Positions 26,135-34,689 of a DNA stretch of 64,000 nt are shown piece after piece. The DNA lies in assembly GCF_043197795.1 (NCBI RefSeq), contig NZ_JBICTU010000022.1, positions 1 through 64,000 on the forward strand, given 5' to 3'. The notes under the pieces are model-generated. The model ran no database searches, was not told the origin of the DNA, and was given only the letters and a program-made list of their open reading frames with translations. The translations under genes were made by a program, and so were the position numbers. Each line of letters begins with the position of its first letter. Position 1 is the first letter of the stretch. Source of the DNA: Sphaerisporangium sp040649355. Lineage in GTDB: Bacteria; Actinomycetota; Actinomycetes; Streptosporangiales; Streptosporangiaceae.

Positions 26135-26750
26135 GTATATCTCCATTTCAGCGGCGTTGACCGGTTTGCCAGGCGTATCAGGATCCCAGTCTCTGGTCAC
26201 AGTTCAGTAGAGATCCTACGGAGGCTTCGTCCCAGCTCGCTGTGGTTTGGTGGTTCCCATCACCTCTTGGAGGCATAACCGCAGGTCAGCGACATGCGGA
26301 TCAGCTAACTTAATTTGTCAGATCATTCACGACAGCCGACCACCGATAGCTCTGCGTACACGCCGATGTGGCCACAGTAGCCTTGCGTCCGTTTTCAGGC
26401 CTCAGACAGTGACTCATCGCAACCACCCGACCCCCGTTCGCTGGCCCGCGAATACACCCATACACCGACCTCAGCTATTCACCGCTTTGTGGGTCTTGAA
26501 GATCGTTTAAATTAAGAAGGAGCACCTGATCTGCGAGGATGCGATTGCCAAGATCACGCCCGACGCCCACCCGAGCGCCTCGGGCGTCCACGCCATGCCG
26601 TACCGGATGACGAACAAGATGATCAGGTAGAAACCTCAGCGAGACGGAGTCACCCAGCCGACCCAAGCAGGCGGGCCTCGTAGGCACAGTCCAGAAGCCG
26701 GCAAACTACGTAGTCATCCCCATGCGGTTGCCCAATCAGTGCTCAGCACG
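26135..26750. other. 616-base gap with a possible gene remnant
   Basis: Contains the promoter region of the first surface protein, lower GC than its surroundings, and a short coding-like stretch annotated separately at 26526-26630. No intact gene, tRNA or inverted-repeat element was seen. The composition change suggests past insertion or deletion. Confidence 0.5.
26526..26630 (+). pseudogene. Possible C-terminal gene remnant
   Basis: A 34-codon open stretch ending in TAG at 26628-26630 reads ICEDAIAKITPDAHPSASGV then HAMPYRMTNKMIR. It looks like real protein but has no ATG, GTG or TTG at its head, although AAGGAG lies just upstream (about 26517). I do not recognise the family. It may be the tail of a lost gene in this accessory stretch. 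Confidence 0.3.
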
Positions 26751-27194
26751 TCATTTGTACTTCCCCGTGATGCCCCACCATCGATTCACCAACCACCAGC
26801 GCAGCGCACGGACCGTTGCCCGGACCCATAACCAGGCCGGTAGCCGGAAGTGCGGGACGAAGATCCAGACGTCCCTCGCGACCCTGCCGGCGTGCTCCTT
26901 GACTTCCGGGTCGGGACTCCGCATCAGCGAGCGAAGGAGCTTGAGTGTCGACTGGTCGACCTCACCCGTGATCCGGACCATGTGGCTCAGAGCGGTCAAC
27001 CCCTCCAGGCGAACCCGCACACGGTCGGACCGCAAGGCCCGCACGACCAGCGGCTCGACGACCCCGGCATCCGGGACGCACAAGGCCAGCCCCATGACTG
27101 CGATCCCGACAAACCGCTCTACCCGCTCGAACGCGGCCTCGACCTCCCCAGGATCGTCACACCCGATGAGATCGCTGCCGCTCTCCCAATCCAA
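26751..27194 (-). CDS. Hypothetical HEAT-repeat-like protein
   Basis: 147 residues, mostly helical. The middle shows paired helices in the style of HEAT repeats (VVEPLVVRALRSDRVRVRLEGLTALSHMV, given in part; STLKLLRSLMRSPDPEVKEHAGRVARDVW). A C-terminal Trp/Arg-rich amphipathic part (LPAWLWVRATVRALRWWLVNRWW) could touch the membrane. TTG 27194 has GGAGAGGA upstream. Function unknown. It lies downstream of the DUF397 genes beyond a terminator, so it is probably a separate unit. Confidence 0.6.
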   Translation of the reverse strand: MDWESGSDLIGCDDPGEVEAAFERVERFVGIAVMGLALCVPDAGVVEPLVVRALRSDRVRVRLEGLTALSHMVRITGEVDQSTLKLLRSLMRSPDPEVKEHAGRVARDVWIFVPHFRLPAWLWVRATVRALRWWLVNRWWGITGKYK

Positions 27195-27318
27195 TCGTCC
27201 TCTCCATTTCCCGGTCGGCGTAGGCCGGTCGCCCCGTACGTCCGTTCGGCCATCCGAGCCGTCGGTGTGTACTGGGTGTCCTTGACGTAGGTGAACCCGC
27301 GCCTGACGCCTCGGAACG

Positions 27319-27349
27319 GTTCGAGCCGCCCCAAGCGGGCGGCTCGAAC
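27319..27349 (-). terminator. Terminator after DUF397 genes
   Basis: Perfect 13-bp stem GTTCGAGCCGCCC/GGGCGGCTCGAAC with a five-base loop, 12 bases past the stop of the distal DUF397 gene. Confidence 0.85.
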
Positions 27350-27360
27350 GTCAGCTACGG

Positions 27361-27600
27361 CTACTCGCGCTCGAACTCGCCGACCTTCACCCCGTTGAGG
27401 AAGGCAGCCCACTCGTCCGGCACGAAGAACAGCTTCGGACCGTCGGGATTCTTCGAGTCTCGTACGGCGATCAGCTCGACCGGCCCGAACTCATGGCCCC
27501 ACTCATCCGCGCGGCCTGACAGATCAGCCACTTCGACGCAGTCGCCACCGTTGTTGCCGCTGAAGCTCGACTTACGCCATCGTGCCTTGCTCAAGTCCAT
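27361..27600 (-). CDS. DUF397 protein (distal copy)
   Basis: 79 residues: MDLSKARWRKSSFSGNNGGDCVEVADL, then VELIAVRDSKNPDGPKLFF and EWAAFLNGVKVGEF. These are the conserved blocks of DUF397, small actinobacterial proteins encoded next to XRE/DUF5753 regulators (the WhiJ/AbaA-type systems of Streptomyces). It is eight bases after a paralogue sharing about 60 percent of residues, so a tandem duplication. The copies differ mainly in the middle (GRADEWGHEFGP here). In known systems the small protein modulates its partner DNA-binding protein. Confidence 0.92.
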   Translation of the reverse strand: MDLSKARWRKSSFSGNNGGDCVEVADLSGRADEWGHEFGPVELIAVRDSKNPDGPKLFFVPDEWAAFLNGVKVGEFERE

Positions 27601-27608
27601 CGGACGTC

Positions 27609-27836
27609 CTAACTGCGATCGAACTCGTTGGCCTTCACGCCGTTGACGAAGGCGTCCCACTCGGCGGGGGTGAAGAACAGCTTGGGGCCGTCCGGGTTCT
27701 TGGAGTCACGTACAGCGATCAGCTCAGTGTCGCCGGGGCCATCTGTGACACCCGTGAACTCCGCGACCTCAACGCAGTTTCCACCGTTGCTTCCCGTATA
27801 GCTGGACTTTCGCCACGTGGCGTTACTCAGGTCCAT
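27609..27836 (-). CDS. DUF397 protein (proximal copy)
   Basis: 75-residue DUF397 protein (MDLSNATWRKSSYTGSNGGN, CVEVAEF, TELIAVRDSKNPDGPKLFF). Its ATG lies inside the end of the XRE regulator gene (10-base overlap), so translation is coupled and the pair probably works as one module. See the distal copy for family background. Confidence 0.93.
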   Translation of the reverse strand: MDLSNATWRKSSYTGSNGGNCVEVAEFTGVTDGPGDTELIAVRDSKNPDGPKLFFTPAEWDAFVNGVKANEFDRS

Positions 27837-28609
27837 CGTTCCTCTGCCGTTCTCTTGATGAGGTCTATCGACATGCGCAGTGGCAACGCCTCGATGCGGA
27901 TGGCCTCGAATCTCTCTACGACCGCCGCCAGGTCGTCGCGTTCAGTAGTGACCAGTCCACGTACTGCGGTTTCCAAATAAGCTATCTCGCTCGCGCCTTC
28001 GAGGGTAGCGATTATGAATCCCGCCTCAAGGCCCGCTCTCATGCCACCTAGAGGCACCACTTGGACACTGACGCGCGACGTGATGATCGAGGCAAGGTGT
28101 TCTAGCTGCTGACGCATGATCTCTGGAGTTCCGATCAGCCGATGCAACACCGCCTCATCGATCACGCAGCGCAGCAAGGGGGACGGAGGGTCCGTGCGGG
28201 TGAGCATTTCCTGGCGTTCCATACGAGCCTGCACGGCAGATTGGTCTCCGTACAGCACTTCCGTGGCGTACTCAGGAGTTTGCAGCAGACCCGGAATCAA
28301 GATCGGTTCGTAGGCACGAAGCACCGTCGCGGCTTGCTCTTTGTCACGCCACTTTCCGAACCAAGACGGGAAGACCTGGCCGCGTCTCCAGTCGAGGAGG
28401 CGGTGGAGGGCGCCGCCCGTTGTGAGGGTGGTGTCGCAGGACTGGGCGAACTCGGGGCTGGCCGGGAGTTGGCCGGTCTCCACGCCGCTGATCAGCCCCT
28501 CGCTGAAGTGGATCTTCTGGGCTAGCTGAGCTTGTGTGAGGCCCGCCGCCTGCCGGTAGTGGCGGAGCTCTCTGCCCCAGATCGCCTGGGGTGTGAACTG
28601 ATCGACCAT
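27827..28609 (-). CDS. XRE-family regulator with DUF5753 (WhiJ-like)
   Basis: 260 residues. The N-terminal helix-turn-helix is WGRELRHYRQAAGLTQAQLAQKIHFSEGLISGVETGQ (given in part). The C-terminal DUF5753 domain begins after WFGKWRDKEQAATVLRAYEPILIPGLLQTPEYAT and includes LLRCVIDEAVLHRLIG and VSVQVVPLGGMRAGLE. Streptomyces relatives such as WhiJ control development together with DUF397 partners and RsbW-like proteins, and all three types are present here. ATG 28609 follows GGGGCACC; further in-frame upstream sequence is not needed. It is divergent from the ATP-binding protein, sharing a 132-base promoter region. Confidence 0.92.
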   Translation of the reverse strand: MVDQFTPQAIWGRELRHYRQAAGLTQAQLAQKIHFSEGLISGVETGQLPASPEFAQSCDTTLTTGGALHRLLDWRRGQVFPSWFGKWRDKEQAATVLRAYEPILIPGLLQTPEYATEVLYGDQSAVQARMERQEMLTRTDPPSPLLRCVIDEAVLHRLIGTPEIMRQQLEHLASIITSRVSVQVVPLGGMRAGLEAGFIIATLEGASEIAYLETAVRGLVTTERDDLAAVVERFEAIRIEALPLRMSIDLIKRTAEERWT

Positions 28610-28741
28610 GGTGCCCCAATCGCCGAGGTTCAACGAACACAGCCTGACGTTCAAAGCTGCCTATTAGTAACCGTTCGCCTACCGAGAGTAGCCCCATCTT
28701 GCCACCCTTGGCATGCGAAATACGCAGCAAGGAGAGAGATC

Positions 28742-29209
28742 ATGACTGGGGCCATGGGGAGTCACGTAGCACCATCCGAATACCACCATGGGATGGACGA
28801 TCGCGTCGCCCTACTGGGGCAGAAGTGGATACCGCGAGACCTGAAATGCGTCGCGTCCGCTCGTCGCTTCGTACGGGACGTCGCCGCCGACTGGAAAGCG
28901 GCCCACGACGTGCCGGATATCGCGGAACTACTCGCCTCGGAGGTCGTCACGAACGCGCTGACTCACGGAGCGATGACGATTCCCGCCGCGAGCACCGTGC
29001 GCGTCGCCGTCTGCCGTGACGGACGGCTGATGACCGTGGACGTGTACGACTCCTGCATAGCCTTTCCGCATATGCGGAGCGCCGATTCCATGGAGACGAC
29101 CGGCAGAGGGCTGGCGATCGTCGAAGCCCTGTCCCACAAGTGGGGCTGGAACCTCCACCCCCACGGCAAGTCCGTATGGTTCCAGCTCGCCGCCTGGCCC
29201 CAGGCCTAG
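28742..29209 (+). CDS. ATP-binding protein of anti-sigma (RsbW-like) type
   Basis: 155 residues with the GHKL fold: N box ASEVVTNALTHGAMT, the ATP-lid acidic motif VDVYDSC and GRGLAIVEALSHKWGW. Single-domain proteins of this kind act as anti-sigma kinases or are the third member of XRE/DUF397 modules. ATG 28742 has AAGGAGAG eight bases upstream. It is transcribed away from the XRE regulator. The target is unknown; the STAS protein at 60.2 kb is a possible but distant partner. Confidence 0.88.
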   Translation: MTGAMGSHVAPSEYHHGMDDRVALLGQKWIPRDLKCVASARRFVRDVAADWKAAHDVPDIAELLASEVVTNALTHGAMTIPAASTVRVAVCRDGRLMTVDVYDSCIAFPHMRSADSMETTGRGLAIVEALSHKWGWNLHPHGKSVWFQLAAWPQA

Positions 29210-29336
29210 CCGCGCACGGCCCGAGACCGCGCCTCAGCCCAGCGAGCGAGTCACCGCGTTCGAGGTCACTCCACCAAGATCAAGAGCTGAGAGAAGTACA
29301 CTTCTGATAACTGTAGAACTCTTAGGCGGGACGCGG

Positions 29337-30797
29337 ATGCAGAAGCCGGCAGACATGTTCGATCGTGACCGCGAGTGGTCGGCGCTGGTGAGGTTCGCTG
29401 CCGATGAGCAGCCGGGCGCGACACTCGGCGTGGTCTCGGGTCGCCGCCGCCAGGGCAAGAGCTTTCTGCTGGAGTCGCTGTGCCAGGAACTCGGCGGCTT
29501 CTACTTCTCCGCGCAGGAGGCGACCGACACCGAGTCGCTGGCACTCATCGGAGCGGCACTGACCCAGTACCTCGATCCGTTGATCCCGTTCACGCCGTCC
29601 AACTGGTCCATGGTGATCGATGCCCTGCTGCGGATAGGCAGGGACCGACCGGTTCCCATCGTGATCGACGAGTTTCCCTACCTCGCACGCGCCAATCCCG
29701 CTCTGCCCTCGATCATCCAGGGCGCCTACTCTCCGCGCAGAGTTGAACGTACGTCCTCGCGGACTCGACTGCTGCTTTGCGGTTCGGCCATGTCATTCAT
29801 GGGCGGGTTGCTTTCGGGCAACGCGCCCTTGCGCGGGCGCGCGTCGCTTGACCTGCCGGTGGACACGCTCAACTACCGACTCGCCGCGCGGTTCTGGGGA
29901 CTCAGCGATCCCCGGCTCGCTTTGCTCGTGCACGCCGTTGTCGGCGGCACCCCCGCCTACCGTACCGAGATGATCCGTTACGACGCGCCCCAAGGGCTCG
30001 ACGACTTCGACGCCTGGGTCGTCCGCGCCCTTCTGTCTCCCGGGAGCCCAATGTTCCTGGAGGCCAGGTATCTCCTCGCGGAGGAACCGGACCTGCGAGA
30101 CGGTGCCCTCTACCACTCGGTCCTCAGCGCCATAGCCGAAGGCAACAGCGGGCGAGGTGGGATCGCGGGATACGTGGGCCGCAAGAGCAACGAGCTCTCC
30201 CACCCGCTGACGGTGCTGGAGGACGCCGGGCTGATCGCGCGTGAGACCGACGCCTTCCGCGGGAACCGCACCGACTTCCGGATCCGGGAACCGCTGCTCA
30301 CCTTCTACCACGCGATCATGCGCCCCTTCTGGCCGCAACTCATGCGCGGCATCGACACCGACCGCATCTGGCAGCGCGCCAAGAAGAGGTTCACCGGAAA
30401 CGTCCTGGGACCACACTTCGAGTGGTTGTGCCGCGATTGGACGCTGCACTTCGCGGAAGATCGTTTCGGCGGCTGGCCGTCCCAGGTGACCGCCGGGACC
30501 GTCAACGACCCAGCGAACCGGACCACCAACCAGTTGGACGTCACGGTCATCGGGCACACGGACGATGGCAAACCGCCATTGCTCGCGATCGGTGAGGTCA
30601 AATGGGGCGAGATCATGGGGCTCGGGCACCTCGAACGCCTCAAGCGCATTCGCGACCTCATCCGCAGGAACGACAAGTACGACACCTCGGAAACCCGCCT
30701 GGCGTGCTATTCGGGAGCGGGCTTCAGCGAGGATCTGGTGCGGGCGGGGAGACGGGGTGAGGTCGAGTTGGTCGGACTCGACGATCTGTACGGCTGA
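29337..30797 (+). CDS. P-loop ATPase with DUF234-like C-terminal domain
   Basis: 486 residues of the prokaryotic/archaeal ATPase_2 type. Walker A is GRRRQGKS (35-42) and Walker B IVIDEF (108-113); a sensor-like LLLCGSAMSFM follows. A winged-helix part (GRKSNELSHPLTVLEDAGLI) precedes the C-terminal domain with DVTVIGH and LLAIGEVKWGEIMG. That spacing of an acidic residue and ExK looks like a PD-(D/E)xK nuclease core. Such proteins occur in mobile and defence-rich regions, but biochemical roles are poorly known. ATG 29337 has GGCGGGA upstream; ATG 29355 is possible. It is a single gene between the whiJ-like trio and the second sortase. Confidence 0.85.
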   Translation: MQKPADMFDRDREWSALVRFAADEQPGATLGVVSGRRRQGKSFLLESLCQELGGFYFSAQEATDTESLALIGAALTQYLDPLIPFTPSNWSMVIDALLRIGRDRPVPIVIDEFPYLARANPALPSIIQGAYSPRRVERTSSRTRLLLCGSAMSFMGGLLSGNAPLRGRASLDLPVDTLNYRLAARFWGLSDPRLALLVHAVVGGTPAYRTEMIRYDAPQGLDDFDAWVVRALLSPGSPMFLEARYLLAEEPDLRDGALYHSVLSAIAEGNSGRGGIAGYVGRKSNELSHPLTVLEDAGLIARETDAFRGNRTDFRIREPLLTFYHAIMRPFWPQLMRGIDTDRIWQRAKKRFTGNVLGPHFEWLCRDWTLHFAEDRFGGWPSQVTAGTVNDPANRTTNQLDVTVIGHTDDGKPPLLAIGEVKWGEIMGLGHLERLKRIRDLIRRNDKYDTSETRLACYSGAGFSEDLVRAGRRGEVELVGLDDLYG

Positions 30798-30869
30798 GGC
30801 CCGGGCGTCTCAGCGCAGAGGGACCAGGCATCGACGTCGCGTCGTTACAAGATCGCCTGGGGTGACCCC

Positions 30870-31718
30870 TCAACCCGACAGTGTCGCGTACACGATGATG
30901 TTGTCGGTGTAGCTGTGCGCTCGCGGGTTGAAGACGCCGCCGCAGGTGATCAGGCGCAGGCTCGGGCTGTCGACGTGGCCGTACACCCGCTTGGTCGGGA
31001 ACCGGTTCTTGCTCGCCTGCTCGGCGCCGTCGACCGTGAACCGCGCGGTGGAGCCGTCGGCACGTACGACCGTGATCTTGTCTCCGCGCTTGAGCTCGCG
31101 CAGCCGGCTGAACACCGCGGGGCCGCGCGTGGTGTTCACGTGCCCGAGGATCACCGCCGGGCCCATCTCGCCAGGGGCCGGGCCGAGCCGGTACCACCCT
31201 GCGAGCTTGGGCCGGCTGAGCGGTGGCACCTCGATCTCGCCGTTCTTCTCGACCCCTACGGAGCGCAGCGGCGCGTCCACGCCGATCCCCGGGATCCGGA
31301 TCCTCGTGGGCGCCGACTTGCCGAGCGGTCGCACCGGCACGGTGGCGGGGGCCGGTGGCGGGGCCGTGGTCGCGGCCTCCACGAGGGGTACGCCGACTCC
31401 CCCGGGGCCCACCGTCGCCGACCCGGCCGCCGCTGGATCGGTGTTTGGATCAAGGGCCGGCGAGTCGGCCGAGGGCGCGTCCGTCGCGGCGTCCACCGGA
31501 GACATCTGGGCGATCATCGGTGTCGGCTCCGCCCCGGCCGCTGATCCGGTCTCCTGTGAGGGCGAGAGGTACGCCAGCAGACCGGCCATCACGACGCCGA
31601 TTCCGGCGAGGGAGCCGATGGTCAGGAGCACGGGAAGCAGAGCGGCCGTCCAGCGCCTCCGGGCGGGAGCAGTTTCGCCGCCCGTGGACGGGTGCCCGGG
31701 TGGTAGCGGCCCGCTCAA
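30870..31718 (-). CDS. Class F-type sortase (second)
   Basis: 282 residues. A membrane segment at about residues 24-50 is followed by an Ala/Pro/Asp linker and the sortase barrel. Catalytic His is in VILGHVNTTRGPAVF, Cys in LRLITCGGVFN and the C-terminal active-site region is NIIVYATL. Note that the position aligned with the Arg of the first sortase (YARM) is Thr (YATL); another Arg may serve or activity may be altered. TTG 31718 overlaps the upstream stop as TTGA, with GAGGAAG before it, so expression is coupled to the surface protein. Confidence 0.88.
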   Translation of the reverse strand: MSGPLPPGHPSTGGETAPARRRWTAALLPVLLTIGSLAGIGVVMAGLLAYLSPSQETGSAAGAEPTPMIAQMSPVDAATDAPSADSPALDPNTDPAAAGSATVGPGGVGVPLVEAATTAPPPAPATVPVRPLGKSAPTRIRIPGIGVDAPLRSVGVEKNGEIEVPPLSRPKLAGWYRLGPAPGEMGPAVILGHVNTTRGPAVFSRLRELKRGDKITVVRADGSTARFTVDGAEQASKNRFPTKRVYGHVDSPSLRLITCGGVFNPRAHSYTDNIIVYATLSG

Positions 31719-33106
31719 CCGAGGCTTCCTCGATCAGCGCTCCCGTGTACGGCCCGGCGGCGTCTCAGCGCGAGACCGCCTATGACGCCCAGCGTCAGCG
31801 TGGTGCCGTAGCCGATCAGGAGTGACGATGAGGTGTGGTTCGCCGGAGCCTCACCCGTGTGCGCGCCGCCCTTGGGGGTCACGCGCACCTGGGGGGTCTT
31901 GCTGACCTTGGACGTGGTGGTGGGCTTGGCCGTCTTGGTGGCGGTGGCCGTAGCCGTAGGAGCCCCATGCCCCTGCCCCCCACCAGAAAGCACAATCACC
32001 CCCCGAGCCGAATCATCTCCATCAGTGACCTGTCCATTGCCGTTATTTCCATCGTTCGACCCGTTCCCATTGCTGGAACTCGCCACAACGTCGACCGTCA
32101 TCATGGTCGGGTTCTCAACTAAGGGACGACATCTCCGCTGGAACAGTTCCGGCTTAATCTTTTCGGTATCCGTGATCACAGTGAAGCCATCGACCAGCAT
32201 GTACGCGCCAGTCTTATTGATGAACGTAGCGGTATACGTCCCATAGTCCAGGTTGAGGTCTTCCCACAGAACCTGCCGAGTCCTGCGCATATTCTGCGGT
32301 ACGGCGGTCCCGTCCTTCTCTTTGGACGCATCGAAGATGAGAGGTTTCTTGGACTGAGGGAAGTCCACGTCACCAGGGCCCATCAGCGCATGCCGTTCGG
32401 TGATGTACTGAAGGCCGGTGCCGGTGAACGTGACCGTTACCCGGTCACCTTCGTGGGTCGTCTGGTGTACATCCCCGTCGATGTCATCGATACCAGGCCG
32501 TTTACTAGAATCGGAAAGTTCCCACCCACCCGGAGAATTTCCAGATTTATCCTTGTACGCGATGATAGGTCCATCAGGAGCAATGTGGGTGTTGTTGTAT
32601 GTGGTGTTGCCGGCGGGCGGGGAGAAGTTCAGGACCATTTCAGCCGGAGTGATCGTGATCTTCCCTTCCTTGCTGGTGGCAACGGCTCCGGTCAGCGCTG
32701 TGGGCAACTCCAATTTCGTCTTTTCGGCCGTGAGTTGCGGTTGGTCCTTGGTCCCAAGTGAGTCAAGCCAGCCTTGCCACAGTCCTCCCACCCTGGCGGT
32801 CGCAGTGATGAGTACCGAGCCTCCGGCTTTGGAGTCGGCAGTTGAAATCAACTTAGAGTCACTGAAAGTCCACGCCAGCGGGAGTTGCTTTCCAACCTCG
32901 ACGGTCTTCGGGATTGATACATCCACTTTGACCGTTTCGGCCGGGGTCTGGGTGGGCGACCCGACTGGCGGGTCACACGTATAGGTGTAGATGTAGTGAT
33001 CCGTATCGGCTGCGCTAGGAGCGGCCGGGAGCAGGACTACGCTCGTACAGGCGCCCAGGACCGCCGCTGCCAGCGATCTACGGACCTTGGATCCCCACGC
33101 GTTCAA
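31715..33106 (-). CDS. Surface protein with non-classical sorting signal (second)
   Basis: 463 residues. A signal peptide (VRRSLAAAVLGACTSVVLLP) precedes two or more beta-rich domains of about 300 residues (TVKVDVSIPKTVEVGKQLPL, DRVTVTFTGTGLQYITERHA, DYGTYTATFINKTGAYMLVDG). An Asn/Gly spacer and an Ala/Thr/Lys stalk follow. The anchor is PKGGAHTGEAP, a hydrophobic span (LLIGYGTTLTLGVIGGLAL) and RRRRAVHG. GGAxTG matches the first surface protein (GGAATG). It is immediately upstream of and overlapping its sortase. Function unknown; adhesion or developmental cell-surface roles are guesses. Confidence 0.82.
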   Translation of the reverse strand: MNAWGSKVRRSLAAAVLGACTSVVLLPAAPSAADTDHYIYTYTCDPPVGSPTQTPAETVKVDVSIPKTVEVGKQLPLAWTFSDSKLISTADSKAGGSVLITATARVGGLWQGWLDSLGTKDQPQLTAEKTKLELPTALTGAVATSKEGKITITPAEMVLNFSPPAGNTTYNNTHIAPDGPIIAYKDKSGNSPGGWELSDSSKRPGIDDIDGDVHQTTHEGDRVTVTFTGTGLQYITERHALMGPGDVDFPQSKKPLIFDASKEKDGTAVPQNMRRTRQVLWEDLNLDYGTYTATFINKTGAYMLVDGFTVITDTEKIKPELFQRRCRPLVENPTMMTVDVVASSSNGNGSNDGNNGNGQVTDGDDSARGVIVLSGGGQGHGAPTATATATKTAKPTTTSKVSKTPQVRVTPKGGAHTGEAPANHTSSSLLIGYGTTLTLGVIGGLALRRRRAVHGSADRGSLG

Positions 33107-33272
33107 GATCGCCCTCCGATCGCCCCCGGCGGCCTGGATAGCGGCCGAAGGTAGATCGTATGACTTTCAACTCTTATGGCGACCTTACGGATAAGTCGTC
33201 CGCACAGAACGTAGCCGATTTGTTACGTTCACCCCGCTCGCGACATGACCAGCCTGAGATGCCCCGCTGACG

Positions 33273-33291
33273 ACCAGAATCGTATTCTGGT
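33273..33291. promoter_or_regulatory. Perfect 19-bp palindromic operator
   Basis: ACCAGAAT-CGT-ATTCTGGT is a perfect 8-3-8 inverted repeat, 25 bases before the acyl-CoA dehydrogenase start. Size and place fit a dimeric TetR-type repressor site. No TetR gene is in the window. Confidence 0.72.
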
Positions 33292-33315
33292 GGGCGTACC
33301 CCCAAGGAGGAACGA

Positions 33316-34461
33316 ATGCAGCGAGACCTCTTCGAGGAGGAGCACCTGCTCTTCCGTGAGACCGTGCGCGAGTTCATGACCCGTGAGGTCGTACCCCACC
33401 ACGAGCAGTGGGAGAAGGACGGGATCGTCCCCCGCGAGGTGTGGAAGAAGGCCGGCGAGATCGGCATGTTCGGCTTCACGGTCCCCGAGGAGTACGGCGG
33501 GGCCGGGATCACCGACTTCCGCTTCAACACGGTCATCGTCGAGGAGATCATCAGGAACGGCGCGACCGGCCTCGGGTTCGGCCTGCACAACGACATCATG
33601 GCGCCGTACATGGTCGATCTCACCAACGACGAGCAGAAGCAGCGCTGGCTGCCCGGCTTCGCCTCGGGCGAGCTGATCACCGCCATCGGCATGACCGAGC
33701 CAGGCGCGGGCAGCGACCTCCAGGGCATCAGGACCACGGCCGTACGCGACGGCGACCACTACCTTGTCAACGGTCAGAAGACGTTCATCACGAACGGCAT
33801 CAACTCCGACCTCGTGGTGGTCGTCACCAAGACCGATCCGGCGGCCGGGGCGCGCGGCACCACCCTTCTGGTCGTCGAGCGGGGCATGGACGGCTTCTCC
33901 CGGGGCCGCAACCTCGAAAAGATCGGCATGCACGCGCAGGACACCGCCGAGCTGTTCTTCGAGAACGTCCGCGTCCCCGTGGCCAACCGGCTCGGCGACG
34001 AGGAGGGCCAGGGCTTCTTCCAGCTCATGAACAACCTGCCGCAGGAGCGCCTGTCGATCGCCGTGGCGGCGGTGGCGGCCGCGGAGGCGGTGCTGGAGAT
34101 CACCATCGAGTACTGCAAGACCCGTAAGGCCTTCGGCCGGAACATCGGCGCCTTCCAGAACACCCGCTTCGTCGTCGCCGAGCTGGCGACCGAGGTGGAG
34201 ATCGCTCGCCACTACGTGGACAAGTGCATCCGAGCGCTCAACGCCAAGGAGCTCACGGTCGTGGACGCCGCCAAGGCGAAGTGGTGGACCACCGAGCTGC
34301 AGAACAAGGTGATCGACCGCTGCCTGCAACTGCACGGCGGCTACGGCTACATGACCGAGTACCCGGTCGCGAAGGCCTGGATGGACTCTCGCGTCCAGAC
34401 CATCTACGGCGGCACCACCGAGATCATGAAGGAGATCATCGGCCGCTCCTTCGGCTTCTGA
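33316..34461 (+). CDS. Acyl-CoA dehydrogenase
   Basis: 381-residue FAD enzyme introducing the 2,3 double bond in acyl-CoA. Family signatures are AIGMTEPGAGSDLQGIRTTA (first) and QLHGGYGYMTEYPVAKAWMD (second). The catalytic base is the Glu in IYGGTTEIMKEIIGRSFG. FAD-contact ITNGINSDL and KAFGRNIGAFQNTRF are also visible. ATG 33316 has an excellent AAGGAGG. It is single, behind a perfect palindrome. Chain-length preference cannot be read from sequence. Confidence 0.95.
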   Translation: MQRDLFEEEHLLFRETVREFMTREVVPHHEQWEKDGIVPREVWKKAGEIGMFGFTVPEEYGGAGITDFRFNTVIVEEIIRNGATGLGFGLHNDIMAPYMVDLTNDEQKQRWLPGFASGELITAIGMTEPGAGSDLQGIRTTAVRDGDHYLVNGQKTFITNGINSDLVVVVTKTDPAAGARGTTLLVVERGMDGFSRGRNLEKIGMHAQDTAELFFENVRVPVANRLGDEEGQGFFQLMNNLPQERLSIAVAAVAAAEAVLEITIEYCKTRKAFGRNIGAFQNTRFVVAELATEVEIARHYVDKCIRALNAKELTVVDAAKAKWWTTELQNKVIDRCLQLHGGYGYMTEYPVAKAWMDSRVQTIYGGTTEIMKEIIGRSFGF

Positions 34462-34689
34462 CCCACCCGCCCACGAAAGCAGGTCCGCCGAAACCTCGCG
34501 AACCCACGCCGGGCCGCCGGAAAACGCGGCGCGCTCGGCGCACGTTCCCGCGTCGGGCGAGGATGAGCCGCATACTGGTCAGCGGAGGCTCCCGAGACGC
34601 GGGATCCCCAGGCGGGCCGGCCACAGCCGGGTCCTCAGGTGGGCCGGCGACAGCGGGTTCCAGAGAGCGGGCTCCCGGAGGCGGTGGCG

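Noticed and set aside
26135..30869. Insertion sequence or prophage
   Set aside because: No transposase, integrase, terminal inverted repeats or target duplications were found; only composition and a small remnant suggest past exchange.
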